Below are positions 1 to 6,948 of a stretch of 11,066 bases of DNA, piece after piece. The DNA comes from Gammaproteobacteria bacterium (GTDB taxonomy: Bacteria; Pseudomonadota; Gammaproteobacteria; Steroidobacterales; MnTg04): positions 1 to 11,066 of the forward strand of contig JAPUHG010000174.1 in assembly GCA_027297845.1 (NCBI GenBank), written 5' to 3'. Both the position numbers and the translations under genes were made by a program. Each line of letters begins with the position of its first letter. Position 1 is the stretch's first letter. Below the pieces are notes generated by a model, which did no database searches, was not told where the DNA came from, and was given only the letters and a program-made list of their open reading frames with translations.

Positions 1-1002
1 TGCCGAATCGGCGATCACCGCAACCTTTACCCTGGTGTGGGCGGATAGCTGTTGTTTGTGCATGTCATCGGCTTTGCTTGCACTCACCTCGCCAAATTTT
101 GCGGCGACCGAAAACACTTCCTCGGGATGATTGACGTGAACATGAATCTTGACCTTGCGGTTGGTTCCCGCAATGACCATGCTGCTGCCAAGCGCCGAAA
201 CCTGTTCACGAAGTTTGCGCCGATCGATGCCATTGCCGGTGACCATGCACTCCGTGCAATATCGGTATTCAAGGTCTTCGACCTCGCCTGCGTCGATGTC
301 AAAGTCGCTGTCTTTGATCTCGGACAGCTCCCAGCTTTGTTTCAGCGAACCCGAGACTACAAAATCCTGTATTCCCTGCAACAGATCGACAAAGCCCTGG
401 GCGCCTGCGTCAACTACCCCGGCCTTGCGCAGTACTTCAAGCTGTTTTGGCGTGTTCGCCAGCGATTGCCTGGCTGTTTCCAGCCCATGACTGAGTAAGG
501 CGATGAAATCGGAGTTGGCCTCTTTTTCGTACCAGTTGGCGACTGCGCGGGCGTAGTCCCTGAGCACCGTCAGGATCGTGCCTTCGACCGGTTTTTGCAG
601 CGCCTGTTCGGCATAATCCGCGCCACTGGTAACGGCCGCGGAGAACTGCATGGTATTCATGATTTTGCATTCGGCCGCGGAGTCACACAATCCCTGGAAA
701 AACTGGGCAAGGATCGCGCCGGAGTTTCCACGCGCGCCATCCAGTGCGGCATCGGCCGTGCTAATCAGGGTTTTTCCGACATGGCCATGACTTTTGCTGT
801 TCAATGCGCGAATCATGGTTTGCATCGTCAGGGCCAGGTTGGTCCCGGTGTCGCCATCGGGAACCGGGAAAACATTGATGCGGTTCAGTCGTTCCTGGTC
901 GGCAATAACATTCAGCATGCCGGCGCGCAGGGCGCGGGACATCCTGTATCCGTCAAGATAGCGAATGGCGACAATAGATCGTCGATTGTCAGTCGCGGGC
1001 AT
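1..1002 (-). CDS. DAK2 domain / DegV family fusion protein, fatty-acid-kinase-like (3' end cut off by window)
   Basis: The reading frame stays open for 334 codons from ATG 1002 to the left edge, so the C-terminus is missing. Residues about 15-215 form a DAK2 (dihydroxyacetone-kinase-like nucleotide-binding) domain. It has the metal/ATP motif NVFPVPDGDTGTN (43-55), DGARGNSG (88-95) and GVVDAGAQG (195-203). Residues about 240-325 match the FakA-type middle region (EYRYCTECMV near 245-254; VKIHVHVNHPEEVF near 284-297). VKVAVIADSA at the cut end is how a DegV lipid-binding domain begins. In Firmicutes, FakA (DAK2) and FakB (DegV) together phosphorylate fatty acids; the single-chain fusion is a recognised family of unproven substrate, so fatty-acid kinase activity is inference. 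ATG 1002 has only a weak AGG upstream. An in-frame ATG at 1023 adds seven residues and lies inside the terminal repeat of the element upstream, with GGTGA just before it. The domain identification is secure; the exact start is not. Confidence 0.88.
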   Translation of the reverse strand, partial: MPATDNRRSIVAIRYLDGYRMSRALRAGMLNVIADQERLNRINVFPVPDGDTGTNLALTMQTMIRALNSKSHGHVGKTLISTADAALDGARGNSGAILAQFFQGLCDSAAECKIMNTMQFSAAVTSGADYAEQALQKPVEGTILTVLRDYARAVANWYEKEANSDFIALLSHGLETARQSLANTPKQLEVLRKAGVVDAGAQGFVDLLQGIQDFVVSGSLKQSWELSEIKDSDFDIDAGEVEDLEYRYCTECMVTGNGIDRRKLREQVSALGSSMVIAGTNRKVKIHVHVNHPEEVFSVAAKFGEVSASKADDMHKQQLSAHTRVKVAVIADSA

Positions 1003-1015
1003 CGTCAAGCGCCTG

Positions 1016-1272
1016 GCCCGCATATTTCACCGAGGATCACGGATGCTGGGTGGGGGATCGGGCGGCTGAGGGCAGGCCTGGAGCGAAACCCATAGTGGTA
1101 GCTATGGGTTGAGTGAAGACCAGGCTCAGCTGTCCGAGTACCAGCCAGGGCCGTGATAGGTTGCCGATGGCGTAAAAGCTGAAATCGAATATCAACGGAC
1201 CGATGCCTCAAAATTTCTGATCCTTTCATTTCTTACAACCAGGCGGCTACCGACTTGGTGAAATATACGGGC
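1016..1272. mobile_element. MITE-like non-coding element with 19-bp terminal inverted repeats
   Basis: The left end GCCCGCATATTTCACCGAG (1016-1034) and the right end (1254-1272), read in reverse complement as GCCCGTATATTTCACCAAG, match at 17 of 19 positions. They bracket 219 bp that contain no convincing gene; the longest minus-strand frame (1229-1005) resembles nothing I recognise. A strong internal hairpin sits at 1075-1126. The layout fits a small non-autonomous transposable element inserted between gspB and the DAK2-DegV gene. From memory the ends look like those of IS1380-type elements, but this is unverified. No clear target-site duplication is visible: the flanks read ...CCTG on the left and TAAT... 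on the right. The right end overlaps the last base of the gspB stop codon. The alternative is a non-mobile structured intergenic region, but the length and fidelity of the end repeats make this less likely. Confidence 0.6.
1075..1126. repeat. Strong imperfect hairpin inside the MITE-like element
   Basis: The core is a perfect 9-bp inverted repeat, AACCCATAG (1087-1095) and CTATGGGTT (1102-1110), separated by a 6-base loop. A second flanking stem pairs GCCTGG (1076-1081) with CCAGGC (1120-1125), extendable by a G-T pair, with internal bulges of 5 and 9 bases between the two stems. There is no T-run on either side, so it is a poor match to an intrinsic terminator. It could act as an RNA structure in a gspB read-through transcript or as part of the mobile element. 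Confidence 0.6.
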
Positions 1273-2009
1273 TAATCCTGATTCAAAACAAAACGCTGAC
1301 CGTTGTATTGCAAGACTATCCCTTGCGAAGTGATTGACTCCAGCAATGGTCCTTCGCGAAGACGCTCCCCCGCAAGATATTTTTTCATATTGACGAAAGC
1401 GAAACGGTCGCTCGCCACATCACTGTAAACATGCACATCCAGGTGCAAATCCGTTAGTGAGATTAGACCTTTTAACCGCAACTCCTCGAGCGTCGGCAGC
1501 AATTCCTCCGCGGTTTGCTCGTTTGTCACCAGTTCGATAATCGAGCCGGCGAATGACCGAGGGTCATTTGCCGAAGGCGTGGTGGAACTCAAAAATTCGT
1601 TCATCTCCTTTTCCGTCATGACGGTCACGCTGCCCGCGCTCGTTTGTTTCTCTAACGGGGTTGTGACGCTGTCGGGACCATCGTCTTTTGGCCTGGTTGC
1701 AGCAGCCTCCTGCGAAAGCGGGCGAACATCACCGCGTTGCCCGGCTGGCATTGCTTCATCGCTGGCTTCGATGGCGACCAAGCCTCGGTCCGATCGCTCA
1801 CCGGTCGCAGAAACCTGCTCCTCGACAGCATCGGGCCACATGACAAAAGCCAGTACCAAAACGTTGACGATCAGCAAGACCGCAAGCACCGGAACCCAGG
1901 TCGGGACAGTCTGCCTAACCTTCCCCTGGCGCACAGCCGCGTGGCCGGGACCAAGCTGTTGTTGACGTTGGTTTTCCGATTTCTGCAGTGCGTCGAGTAT
2001 GAAAGACAT
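1272..2009 (-). CDS. gspB: Type II secretion accessory protein GspB (ExeB-like)
   Basis: The 245-residue protein starts with MSFILDALQKSENQRQQQ, the characteristic N-terminal cytoplasmic helix of GspB/ExeB proteins. One membrane segment follows at about residues 37-58. A low-complexity periplasmic linker covers about 60-160. The conserved C-terminal GspB domain is at about 178-243 (ISLTDLHLDVHVYSDVASDRFAFVNMKKYLAGERLREG, then GIVLQYNGQRFVL). In Aeromonas, ExeB works with the ATPase ExeA to assemble the secretin ExeD in the outer membrane. The ATG at 2009 has no clear Shine-Dalgarno sequence and lies 15 bp after the gspA stop, which suggests translational coupling. The TAG stop (1274-1272) shares a base with the right terminal repeat of the MITE-like element, so the original 3' end may have been altered slightly. 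The domain itself is complete. Confidence 0.9.
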   Translation of the reverse strand: MSFILDALQKSENQRQQQLGPGHAAVRQGKVRQTVPTWVPVLAVLLIVNVLVLAFVMWPDAVEEQVSATGERSDRGLVAIEASDEAMPAGQRGDVRPLSQEAAATRPKDDGPDSVTTPLEKQTSAGSVTVMTEKEMNEFLSSTTPSANDPRSFAGSIIELVTNEQTAEELLPTLEELRLKGLISLTDLHLDVHVYSDVASDRFAFVNMKKYLAGERLREGPLLESITSQGIVLQYNGQRFVLNQD

Positions 2010-2024
2010 GATTTCGTATGCAGG

Positions 2025-3653
2025 CTAATTTCTGATTAAAACCGGTGTGCCCGGCTGCCTGTTGGCACTGGCCAGCGTTATCAGTGTCTGGGTCCCGGCG
2101 ATGCCGTCGATACGTAGCCGGTTCTTGCGTTGAAACTCGCGTACCAGTTGCTGTAGTTCCTGATCGAACAAATCCGAATCAAGCATGGCCGTGGGATAGC
2201 CGTTCAGCTTATCCAGGCTTTCCCGGAGCCAGCGCACGTCGGTACCGGTCATTCCCAGCGACAGCGTACGATTGTCATTGGAAACCGGGCGCCAGATGAG
2301 CAGATAATCGCCGAACCAGAATCTTGCGATGGCCTCCATGGAAACGCCAAAGGTGTTGACTCCGATGCGTAGCTCAGCGACTTCATCGTCCAGTGAACTC
2401 ATAACCAGGTTGTGCTCCAGGCCTTGCTCATCGAGCAGCGTCAGAATGACCGGCCGGTTGTGCTGTCTTAGCTGCGCCCAGCTACCGCGCTGGTATACAC
2501 ATTGCAGGCCTTGCTCTACGGCTTGCTGGCAAGCGGCTGTATCGCCGGCCCGGTAAGTCCCGTTCCACAACTCAAACAGTGTTGTGAACGCGCTGTCGGT
2601 TCCGGTTTCGGCGGCATTTTTTTGCAAAATGGACTGCAGACTCTCAGACACTTGCAGGGGAGGTGGCTCATCGACCGCGGATGCGATTTGGTTTTCCGGT
2701 TGCGATACTGGCGTCGGGCTTACCGATCGGATATCGGGGGTCATTGGTGTGCGTTGTCCAAGCAGGTGGCCAACCCCCATCGCCAGGGCGGCCGTGGCGC
2801 CCAGCATCAGTACGCCGGCAGTCCAGCGCAGCCAGACCGGTTTGTATAGTCGGCCTTGTATTTCGGCTGCTGCTTCACGAACCAGCGCGCTGTTAATAGT
2901 TGTGAGTTCTCGTGTATAGGCGCCCAGCAGGGCGCGATCCGCGATCACGTTGATCAGGCGTGGCACGCCGCCCGATAACCTGAAGATTTCCCGCCTGGCC
3001 GAGGGCAGAAATATCTCGCTGGTAGCACCGGCAATTGCCAGCCTGTGTTGCAGATAAGCTGCCGATTCGTTCCGGTCCAGTGGTTGCAAATGGAAGCGGC
3101 TGGTAATCCGTTGCGCGAGTTGCCTGAGGTCATTCCTGGACAACAGCTCCCTCAGTTCGGGCTGACCGACCAGGATTATCTGCAGCAATTTCTGTTTAGT
3201 GGTTTCCAGGTTGGTCAGCAGGCGTACCTGCTCCAGGACGTCTGCCGACAGGTTTTGTGCTTCATCGACCATCAGCACGACCCGCCTGCCATCTGCATAA
3301 GCCTGCAGCAGATGCTTGTTTAGCGCATCGACCAGGTCCTTTTCGCTGTGCTTCTTTGCCAGGGAAACGTGCAGCTCCTGGCAGATGGTCTCCAGAAAAT
3401 CTCCGGGCCCCAGCCGTGGATTGACGATCAGGGCGACATCCACATTCTCGGGCAACTGCTCGAGCAGGCTCCTGACCAGCGTGGTCTTGCCGGTGCCGAC
3501 CTCACCGGTCAGCTGGATGAATCCCCCACTCTCGGTGATGCCATACAACAGGTGTGCCATGGCATCGGCGTGCCTCTCGCTGAGGTACAGATACCGCGGG
3601 TCCGGCGTAATCGAGAATGGTTTCTCGCTGAGTCCAAAAAAACTGGTATACAT
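2025..3653 (-). CDS. gspA: Type II secretion AAA+ ATPase GspA (ExeA-like) with peptidoglycan-binding domain
   Basis: The 542-residue protein begins MYTSFFGLSEKPFSITPDPRYLYLSERH, the standard start of ExeA-type ATPases. The cytoplasmic AAA+ domain (about 1-260) has Walker A GEVGTGKT (50-57), Walker B VVLMVDEAQ (125-133) and a sensor-like ILVGQPE (160-166). One membrane segment spans about 273-298. The periplasmic part has a C39-peptidase-like fold at about 350-455 (ACQQAVEQG, a histidine in EHNLVM, and RFWFGDYLLIWRP). A PG_binding_1 domain follows at about 463-530 (LGMTGTDVRWLRESLD through FQRKNRLRIDGIAGTQTL). In Aeromonas, ExeA binds peptidoglycan and with ExeB helps the secretin cross the cell wall. 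No Shine-Dalgarno sequence is visible before ATG 3653. It is 87 bp downstream of dinB and 15 bp upstream of gspB; no other gsp gene is in the window, which is usual for species with a detached exeAB pair. Confidence 0.93.
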   Translation of the reverse strand: MYTSFFGLSEKPFSITPDPRYLYLSERHADAMAHLLYGITESGGFIQLTGEVGTGKTTLVRSLLEQLPENVDVALIVNPRLGPGDFLETICQELHVSLAKKHSEKDLVDALNKHLLQAYADGRRVVLMVDEAQNLSADVLEQVRLLTNLETTKQKLLQIILVGQPELRELLSRNDLRQLAQRITSRFHLQPLDRNESAAYLQHRLAIAGATSEIFLPSARREIFRLSGGVPRLINVIADRALLGAYTRELTTINSALVREAAAEIQGRLYKPVWLRWTAGVLMLGATAALAMGVGHLLGQRTPMTPDIRSVSPTPVSQPENQIASAVDEPPPLQVSESLQSILQKNAAETGTDSAFTTLFELWNGTYRAGDTAACQQAVEQGLQCVYQRGSWAQLRQHNRPVILTLLDEQGLEHNLVMSSLDDEVAELRIGVNTFGVSMEAIARFWFGDYLLIWRPVSNDNRTLSLGMTGTDVRWLRESLDKLNGYPTAMLDSDLFDQELQQLVREFQRKNRLRIDGIAGTQTLITLASANRQPGTPVLIRN

Positions 3654-3740
3654 TTTATGTGCGCGTTACGGCGTCTTCTGTCGGGCGCCCGACACCGATG
3701 ATGCCCGTTTGCCGGGCCTGCTCACAAGTGCAGAAGGCAA
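3654..3740. promoter_or_regulatory. Structured dinB-gspA intergenic region with two hairpins
   Basis: This 87-bp gap carries a perfect 16-bp palindrome TGTCGGGCGCCCGACA (3679-3694) and, 8 bp away, a 5-bp stem GCCCG/CGGGC with a 5-base loop (3703-3717). CTTCTG (3675-3680) and CAGAAG (3731-3736) could pair around both, in competition with the outer bases of the palindrome. No T-run follows either hairpin, so a classic intrinsic terminator is not supported. Possible roles are a dimeric regulator's operator for gspA, a processing site, or a structured leader of gspAB mRNA. No good -35/-10 pair was found here. Confidence 0.45.
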
Positions 3741-4961
3741 TTAGCGGGTCTTATGTTGCCCTCGCCGCAACGCAGCATCGCCGTATCGATCCGCTACTTC
3801 GCCGAGGAGTTGATCCACTTTACGGTTTTTTGCTCCCCGGTCCCCGGGAAACAGGTCCAGTTGCCGATCCTCACCCAGCCCTGAAACGCCGACCCCCAGC
3901 AATCTGAGCTCCGCTCCCGGATGGGCATCCAGCCAGGTGCTCAACAGGTCGCTGGCCATCAGTTGCAGTTCACGAGAACTGTTGGTCGGCGGGTGGAAGG
4001 CCTTTTGCCGGCTCAAGGTCGTGAAATCGGGCAACCGCACTTTGATGCCTAACTGGCTGGCAACCCAACCCTTGCGCTGAATTCTTTCCGCTATACGTTC
4101 TGTCATTTGCATCAGACAGTGATGCAGCTGCTCGCGATCGCCGATATCCTGGTCAAAGGTTTCCTCGGCGCTCACTGATTTATCCTGGGCGTCTTCACCG
4201 ACCGGCCGGTTATCGATACCCGCCGCGCGTTCACGCATACGCCGCGCATAACGGCCGAATACCGGCACCACGGCGGCATCATCGGCGGTTCGCAGATCGT
4301 GAAATGTTTTGACTCCAGCCTGGTGCAGCCGCGCGGCGGTCTTCGGTCCGATTCCAAACAGCGCCTCGATCGGCAATGGGTCGAGAACCTGTTGCACATG
4401 GGCAGGCACAACCTCGCACAGGCCATCCGGTTTCTCGAGATCCGATGCAATCTTGGCGACCAGTTTGTTTGGCCCGATACCGACAGACGCGGTCAGACCG
4501 GTATCCGCCAGGATTCTTTGCTTGATGCGCCGGGCGATCTCCACCGGTTGCCCGTGTGCGGGAACCCGGTCGCTTATATCCAGAAAAGCTTCATCCAGAG
4601 ACAGACCTTCCACGATCGGCGTAATTTCCCTGAAGATCGAGAAAATGATCGCGGATTCCTGCTGGTATCGCGAAATTCTCGGCCTGACGACCGTTGCATT
4701 CGGGCAAAGCTGCAATGCGCGGCGCATTGGCATCGCCGATCTGACGCCAAATTTTCTTGCCTCATAACTGGCGGCGGCGACTACACCGCGTGGGCCGGAA
4801 CCGCCCACCAGGACGGGTTCGTTTAGCAGTTCGGGGTTGTCCTTTTTTTCCACCGACGCATAAAAGGCATCCATATCGACATGCAGTACATGCCGTCGTT
4901 CGCCCTTCGCATCGTTAGCGGACGCGGATCGTGACGACTTCTGAGTAGACCGGCGGTTCAT
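3741..4961 (-). CDS. dinB: DNA polymerase IV (Y-family translesion polymerase)
   Basis: From ATG 4961 the product is 406 residues. The catalytic palm has VLHVDMDAFYASVE (25-38, metal ligand D29) and GLSLDEAFLD (119-128, D123 and E124), both hallmarks of Pol IV. Helix-hairpin-helix-like LFGIGPKTAARL (201-212) forms part of the thumb, and the little-finger domain follows to about 357. QLDLF (367-371) matches the beta-clamp-binding consensus. Pol IV copies past damaged bases without proofreading. The frame is open upstream to 5069, but that stretch lies inside the DUF4399 gene, so the first ATG giving a plausible length was chosen. Even so, it overlaps that gene by 47 bp and has about 25 extra residues before the usual HVDMD start. 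No Shine-Dalgarno sequence precedes it, so translation may depend on the upstream gene. No LexA box was recognised nearby. Confidence 0.93.
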   Translation of the reverse strand: MNRRSTQKSSRSASANDAKGERRHVLHVDMDAFYASVEKKDNPELLNEPVLVGGSGPRGVVAAASYEARKFGVRSAMPMRRALQLCPNATVVRPRISRYQQESAIIFSIFREITPIVEGLSLDEAFLDISDRVPAHGQPVEIARRIKQRILADTGLTASVGIGPNKLVAKIASDLEKPDGLCEVVPAHVQQVLDPLPIEALFGIGPKTAARLHQAGVKTFHDLRTADDAAVVPVFGRYARRMRERAAGIDNRPVGEDAQDKSVSAEETFDQDIGDREQLHHCLMQMTERIAERIQRKGWVASQLGIKVRLPDFTTLSRQKAFHPPTNSSRELQLMASDLLSTWLDAHPGAELRLLGVGVSGLGEDRQLDLFPGDRGAKNRKVDQLLGEVADRYGDAALRRGQHKTR

Positions 4962-5337
4962 GGGGTAGGTGGTTTTGGTCACCGAGTAATAGTTGCAACG
5001 TATGGTCTCCGGGTTCCAGTTCCAGCGTGACCTGGGTCTGGCCGCCACCGAAGTGCCGGTAGTGCGCATCCGAGGGTATGGCCTGTCCCATCGGCGGCAA
5101 GGGCGCGTCGATGATCAGGTGGTGGTGGCCGGTCCCGGCTCTTTCCACGCCCGCGGGAGCGACGCCCATGCCAGCCAGGCCGAATACGACCGTTACCGGG
5201 CTTTCCAGTTCTTCGCCATCGACCGGTGAGATGATGCGGACCGCCGCGCCGTCGCTTGCTGGCGTCGGACTGGCATCAGATGCCATGACGATCAGCGGCA
5301 ACAGGACAAACAATGGGAAAAGCAACCTGGCGCTCAT
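4915..5337 (-). CDS. Secreted DUF4399 domain protein
   Basis: The 140-residue protein starts with a signal peptide (about residues 1-20: short basic start, hydrophobic LLFPLFVLLPLIVMA, then SDAS). The mature part is a single compact domain of about 110 residues. It carries the DUF4399 pattern: ISPVDGEELESPVTVVFGLAGMGV (36-59), GTGHHHLIID (68-77), SDAHYRHFGGGQTQ (89-102), GDHTLQLLLGDQNHLPHEPPV (110-130). The function of the family is not known to me. The conserved histidines (71-73, 92, 95, 124 and 126) could bind a metal, which is inference. ATG 5337 has a good ribosome-binding site (GGAGAG, complement of 5342-5347). It lies 31 bp after the DUF4286-DUF3667 gene, and its last 47 bp overlap the 5' end of dinB. 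Confidence 0.85.
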   Translation of the reverse strand: MSARLLFPLFVLLPLIVMASDASPTPASDGAAVRIISPVDGEELESPVTVVFGLAGMGVAPAGVERAGTGHHHLIIDAPLPPMGQAIPSDAHYRHFGGGQTQVTLELEPGDHTLQLLLGDQNHLPHEPPVYSEVVTIRVR

Positions 5338-5368
5338 TTTTCTCTCCGGTGTGTACAGGCACCCTGCT

Positions 5369-6913
5369 TTATAAGGTCAGGGCGGTATAAATTACGCCAA
5401 CCAGTATGGTTGTAATCATCGCTACTATATATGCGACGCTAAGCAGTGCCCACCTGATGAAAGTCGCAATATGGCCCTGTTGATATACCCTGCGCAGCGC
5501 CTTGTAAAGATAAACCGGCTGAATATACAAAATCACGACGGCTGTATAAATTCCGACCAGCCAGTCGGGGACGTGGAGAAAGTCCTGGTTTGCATGGACG
5601 ATTATCGTTAGCGTGACGATCAAAAAGAAGAAGGCATGGTAATGCACGGTGAACAACAGATGTTCGACGTAATAGCGGCCGCTACCTAGATAAAGAACTT
5701 TTAGCGCGAGTGCTAAGAGGGGCAGGAAAATAAACATCATCGCAGGCAGGTTATCGAGCATCGCCTTGCCAAAGGACTTGCCCTTATCGCGTTCAATCTT
5801 CCTGCAGGCGGCCGTTATTCTTTCTTCGCCGATCCGCTCGTTCAGCCAGCCCCAGCCAAAGTCATATTCGAGCTCGTCGCATTTCGAGACTTTACTATTT
5901 TCTTCCCTGGCGGTTTCTGCGACTTCCGTCTCCTGCTCGATGGACTTGGCCGGCTCGTTCGCAGCGGCGATTTCCCGGGGTGCATCGGCAACGGCGTCCT
6001 CGTAGGGCGATGCGCCGGATATTGCATCGACCGCGGCAGAACCAGGCTCGGCCTTGATGCTGTCGCCGCCGAGTACGATGCGCATGCCATTATCCTCGGA
6101 TTCGTCCGCCTCATTATCAAGGCCAAGGCTTTCGGCTGCCTTTTTCAACGCCTCAATTTTCTTCTGTCTTTCCGGATCCGGGTCTGTTTGTTGCAGTTGT
6201 TCAAGTTCGCTCAGTCGCTCACTGATGGCCTGACCGCCAGCATCGCCATTCGTCGTCACCCGAAACTCACTTGCATTCAGGCTCCAGACCAGGAAGAAAA
6301 TGATGCTCAGGACCAGGTACATTCGAAACGGCGGCATGTATCGGGCTCGCCGGCCCGCCAGGTAGTCGCTGGTCAGCAGGCCCGGTCGAAACATCAGGGG
6401 TTTCAGACTGCGCCACAAGCGCGAGTCCAGTTCGAACAAATCACCAACCGCTTCGCTGATAAGCTCCCACAGGGTTATCAGGCGAACGCGGGATCGCTGC
6501 CCGCATTGCCAGCAATACTGGCCATGCAGCGGCGTATCGCAATTCGGGCAATCCAGTGTTTCAGCCTCTGCAACGTCCGCCTGGAAATTGACCGGGTCGC
6601 GAAGAATTCTCCGGCTCGCGCGGAACTGATCGCCAAATTTCTCGACGCCGAGTGCCCGCATTCGCGGTGCGTGGTTTTGCAAATAATCGTCGAATACGTC
6701 CTGCTTGGCGACCCGGTAGCGGACACAGCGTCGGGGCCAGTCGTCATGCTGGCCCTCTTGCGGATCAATATGGGATATTTCGGCCGACATGAACCCCGGG
6801 ATGGTCAGCATCTCCGCGACATGGTCTTCGAGCCAGGCGTCGTACTCGGTCAGGATGTCCGGACTTACATCCAGAGTGACTTCGTAAATCAGTTGTCCGT
6901 GTGCAGAATCCAA
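5369..6913 (-). CDS. DUF4286 / zinc ribbon / DUF3667 fusion membrane protein
   Basis: The 514-residue product has three parts. Residues about 8-105 resemble DUF4286, a small ferredoxin-like alpha/beta domain (LIYEVTLDVSPDILTEYDAWLEDHV ... IPGFMSAEI ... RYRV ... FGDQFRASRRIL). Residues 122-137 hold a zinc ribbon, CPNC-x8-CWQC. Residues about 140-215 are the DUF3667 signature (LFELDSRLWRSLKPLMFRPGLLTSDYLAGRRARYMPPFRMYLVLSIIFFL) with the first membrane segment at about 197-213. An acidic, probably disordered stretch (about 220-350) follows. Four more membrane segments lie at about 390-408, 417-439, 449-470 and 484-512. Function is unknown for both families. There is no ATG near the start: TTG 6913 is the first possible start after an in-frame stop, and the CTG just before IYEVTL matches where stand-alone DUF4286 proteins begin. 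Neither has a good Shine-Dalgarno sequence. The gene follows fadE by 29 bp, so coupling to fadE is plausible. Confidence 0.82.
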   Translation of the reverse strand: MDSAHGQLIYEVTLDVSPDILTEYDAWLEDHVAEMLTIPGFMSAEISHIDPQEGQHDDWPRRCVRYRVAKQDVFDDYLQNHAPRMRALGVEKFGDQFRASRRILRDPVNFQADVAEAETLDCPNCDTPLHGQYCWQCGQRSRVRLITLWELISEAVGDLFELDSRLWRSLKPLMFRPGLLTSDYLAGRRARYMPPFRMYLVLSIIFFLVWSLNASEFRVTTNGDAGGQAISERLSELEQLQQTDPDPERQKKIEALKKAAESLGLDNEADESEDNGMRIVLGGDSIKAEPGSAAVDAISGASPYEDAVADAPREIAAANEPAKSIEQETEVAETAREENSKVSKCDELEYDFGWGWLNERIGEERITAACRKIERDKGKSFGKAMLDNLPAMMFIFLPLLALALKVLYLGSGRYYVEHLLFTVHYHAFFFLIVTLTIIVHANQDFLHVPDWLVGIYTAVVILYIQPVYLYKALRRVYQQGHIATFIRWALLSVAYIVAMITTILVGVIYTALTL

Positions 6914-6930
6914 TTCAGACGATCACAGTG

Positions 6931-6948
6931 GCCTGGCAATGATCAGGC
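6931..6948 (-). repeat. Small hairpin over the fadE stop codon
   Basis: GCCTG (6931-6935) and CAGGC (6944-6948) form a 5-bp stem with an 8-base loop spanning the fadE stop codon (6943-6945). No T-run follows. It is too weak to call a terminator, but it lies just ahead of a gene with a non-ATG start and could affect re-initiation. Confidence 0.25.

Noticed and set aside
350..455. Possible functional role of C39-peptidase-like motifs as an extra toxin-export peptidase (within gspA protein residues 350-455)
   Set aside because: This domain is a normal part of GspA/ExeA proteins, and the canonical C39 cysteine motif (Q-x4-DCG) is absent.
1075..1126. Hairpin as an intrinsic terminator for gspB
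   Set aside because: No T-run follows on the minus or plus strand, and the stem is interrupted by large asymmetric bulges.
1005..1229. Minus-strand 74-codon frame inside the MITE-like element, a possible transposase remnant
   Set aside because: The translation has no similarity I can recognise to any transposase, and the frame crosses the internal hairpin and terminal repeat.
4962..5069. Longer dinB start at 5069
   Set aside because: It lies entirely within the well-supported DUF4399 gene, which has its own ribosome-binding site and signal peptide; the added residues are not part of Pol IV.
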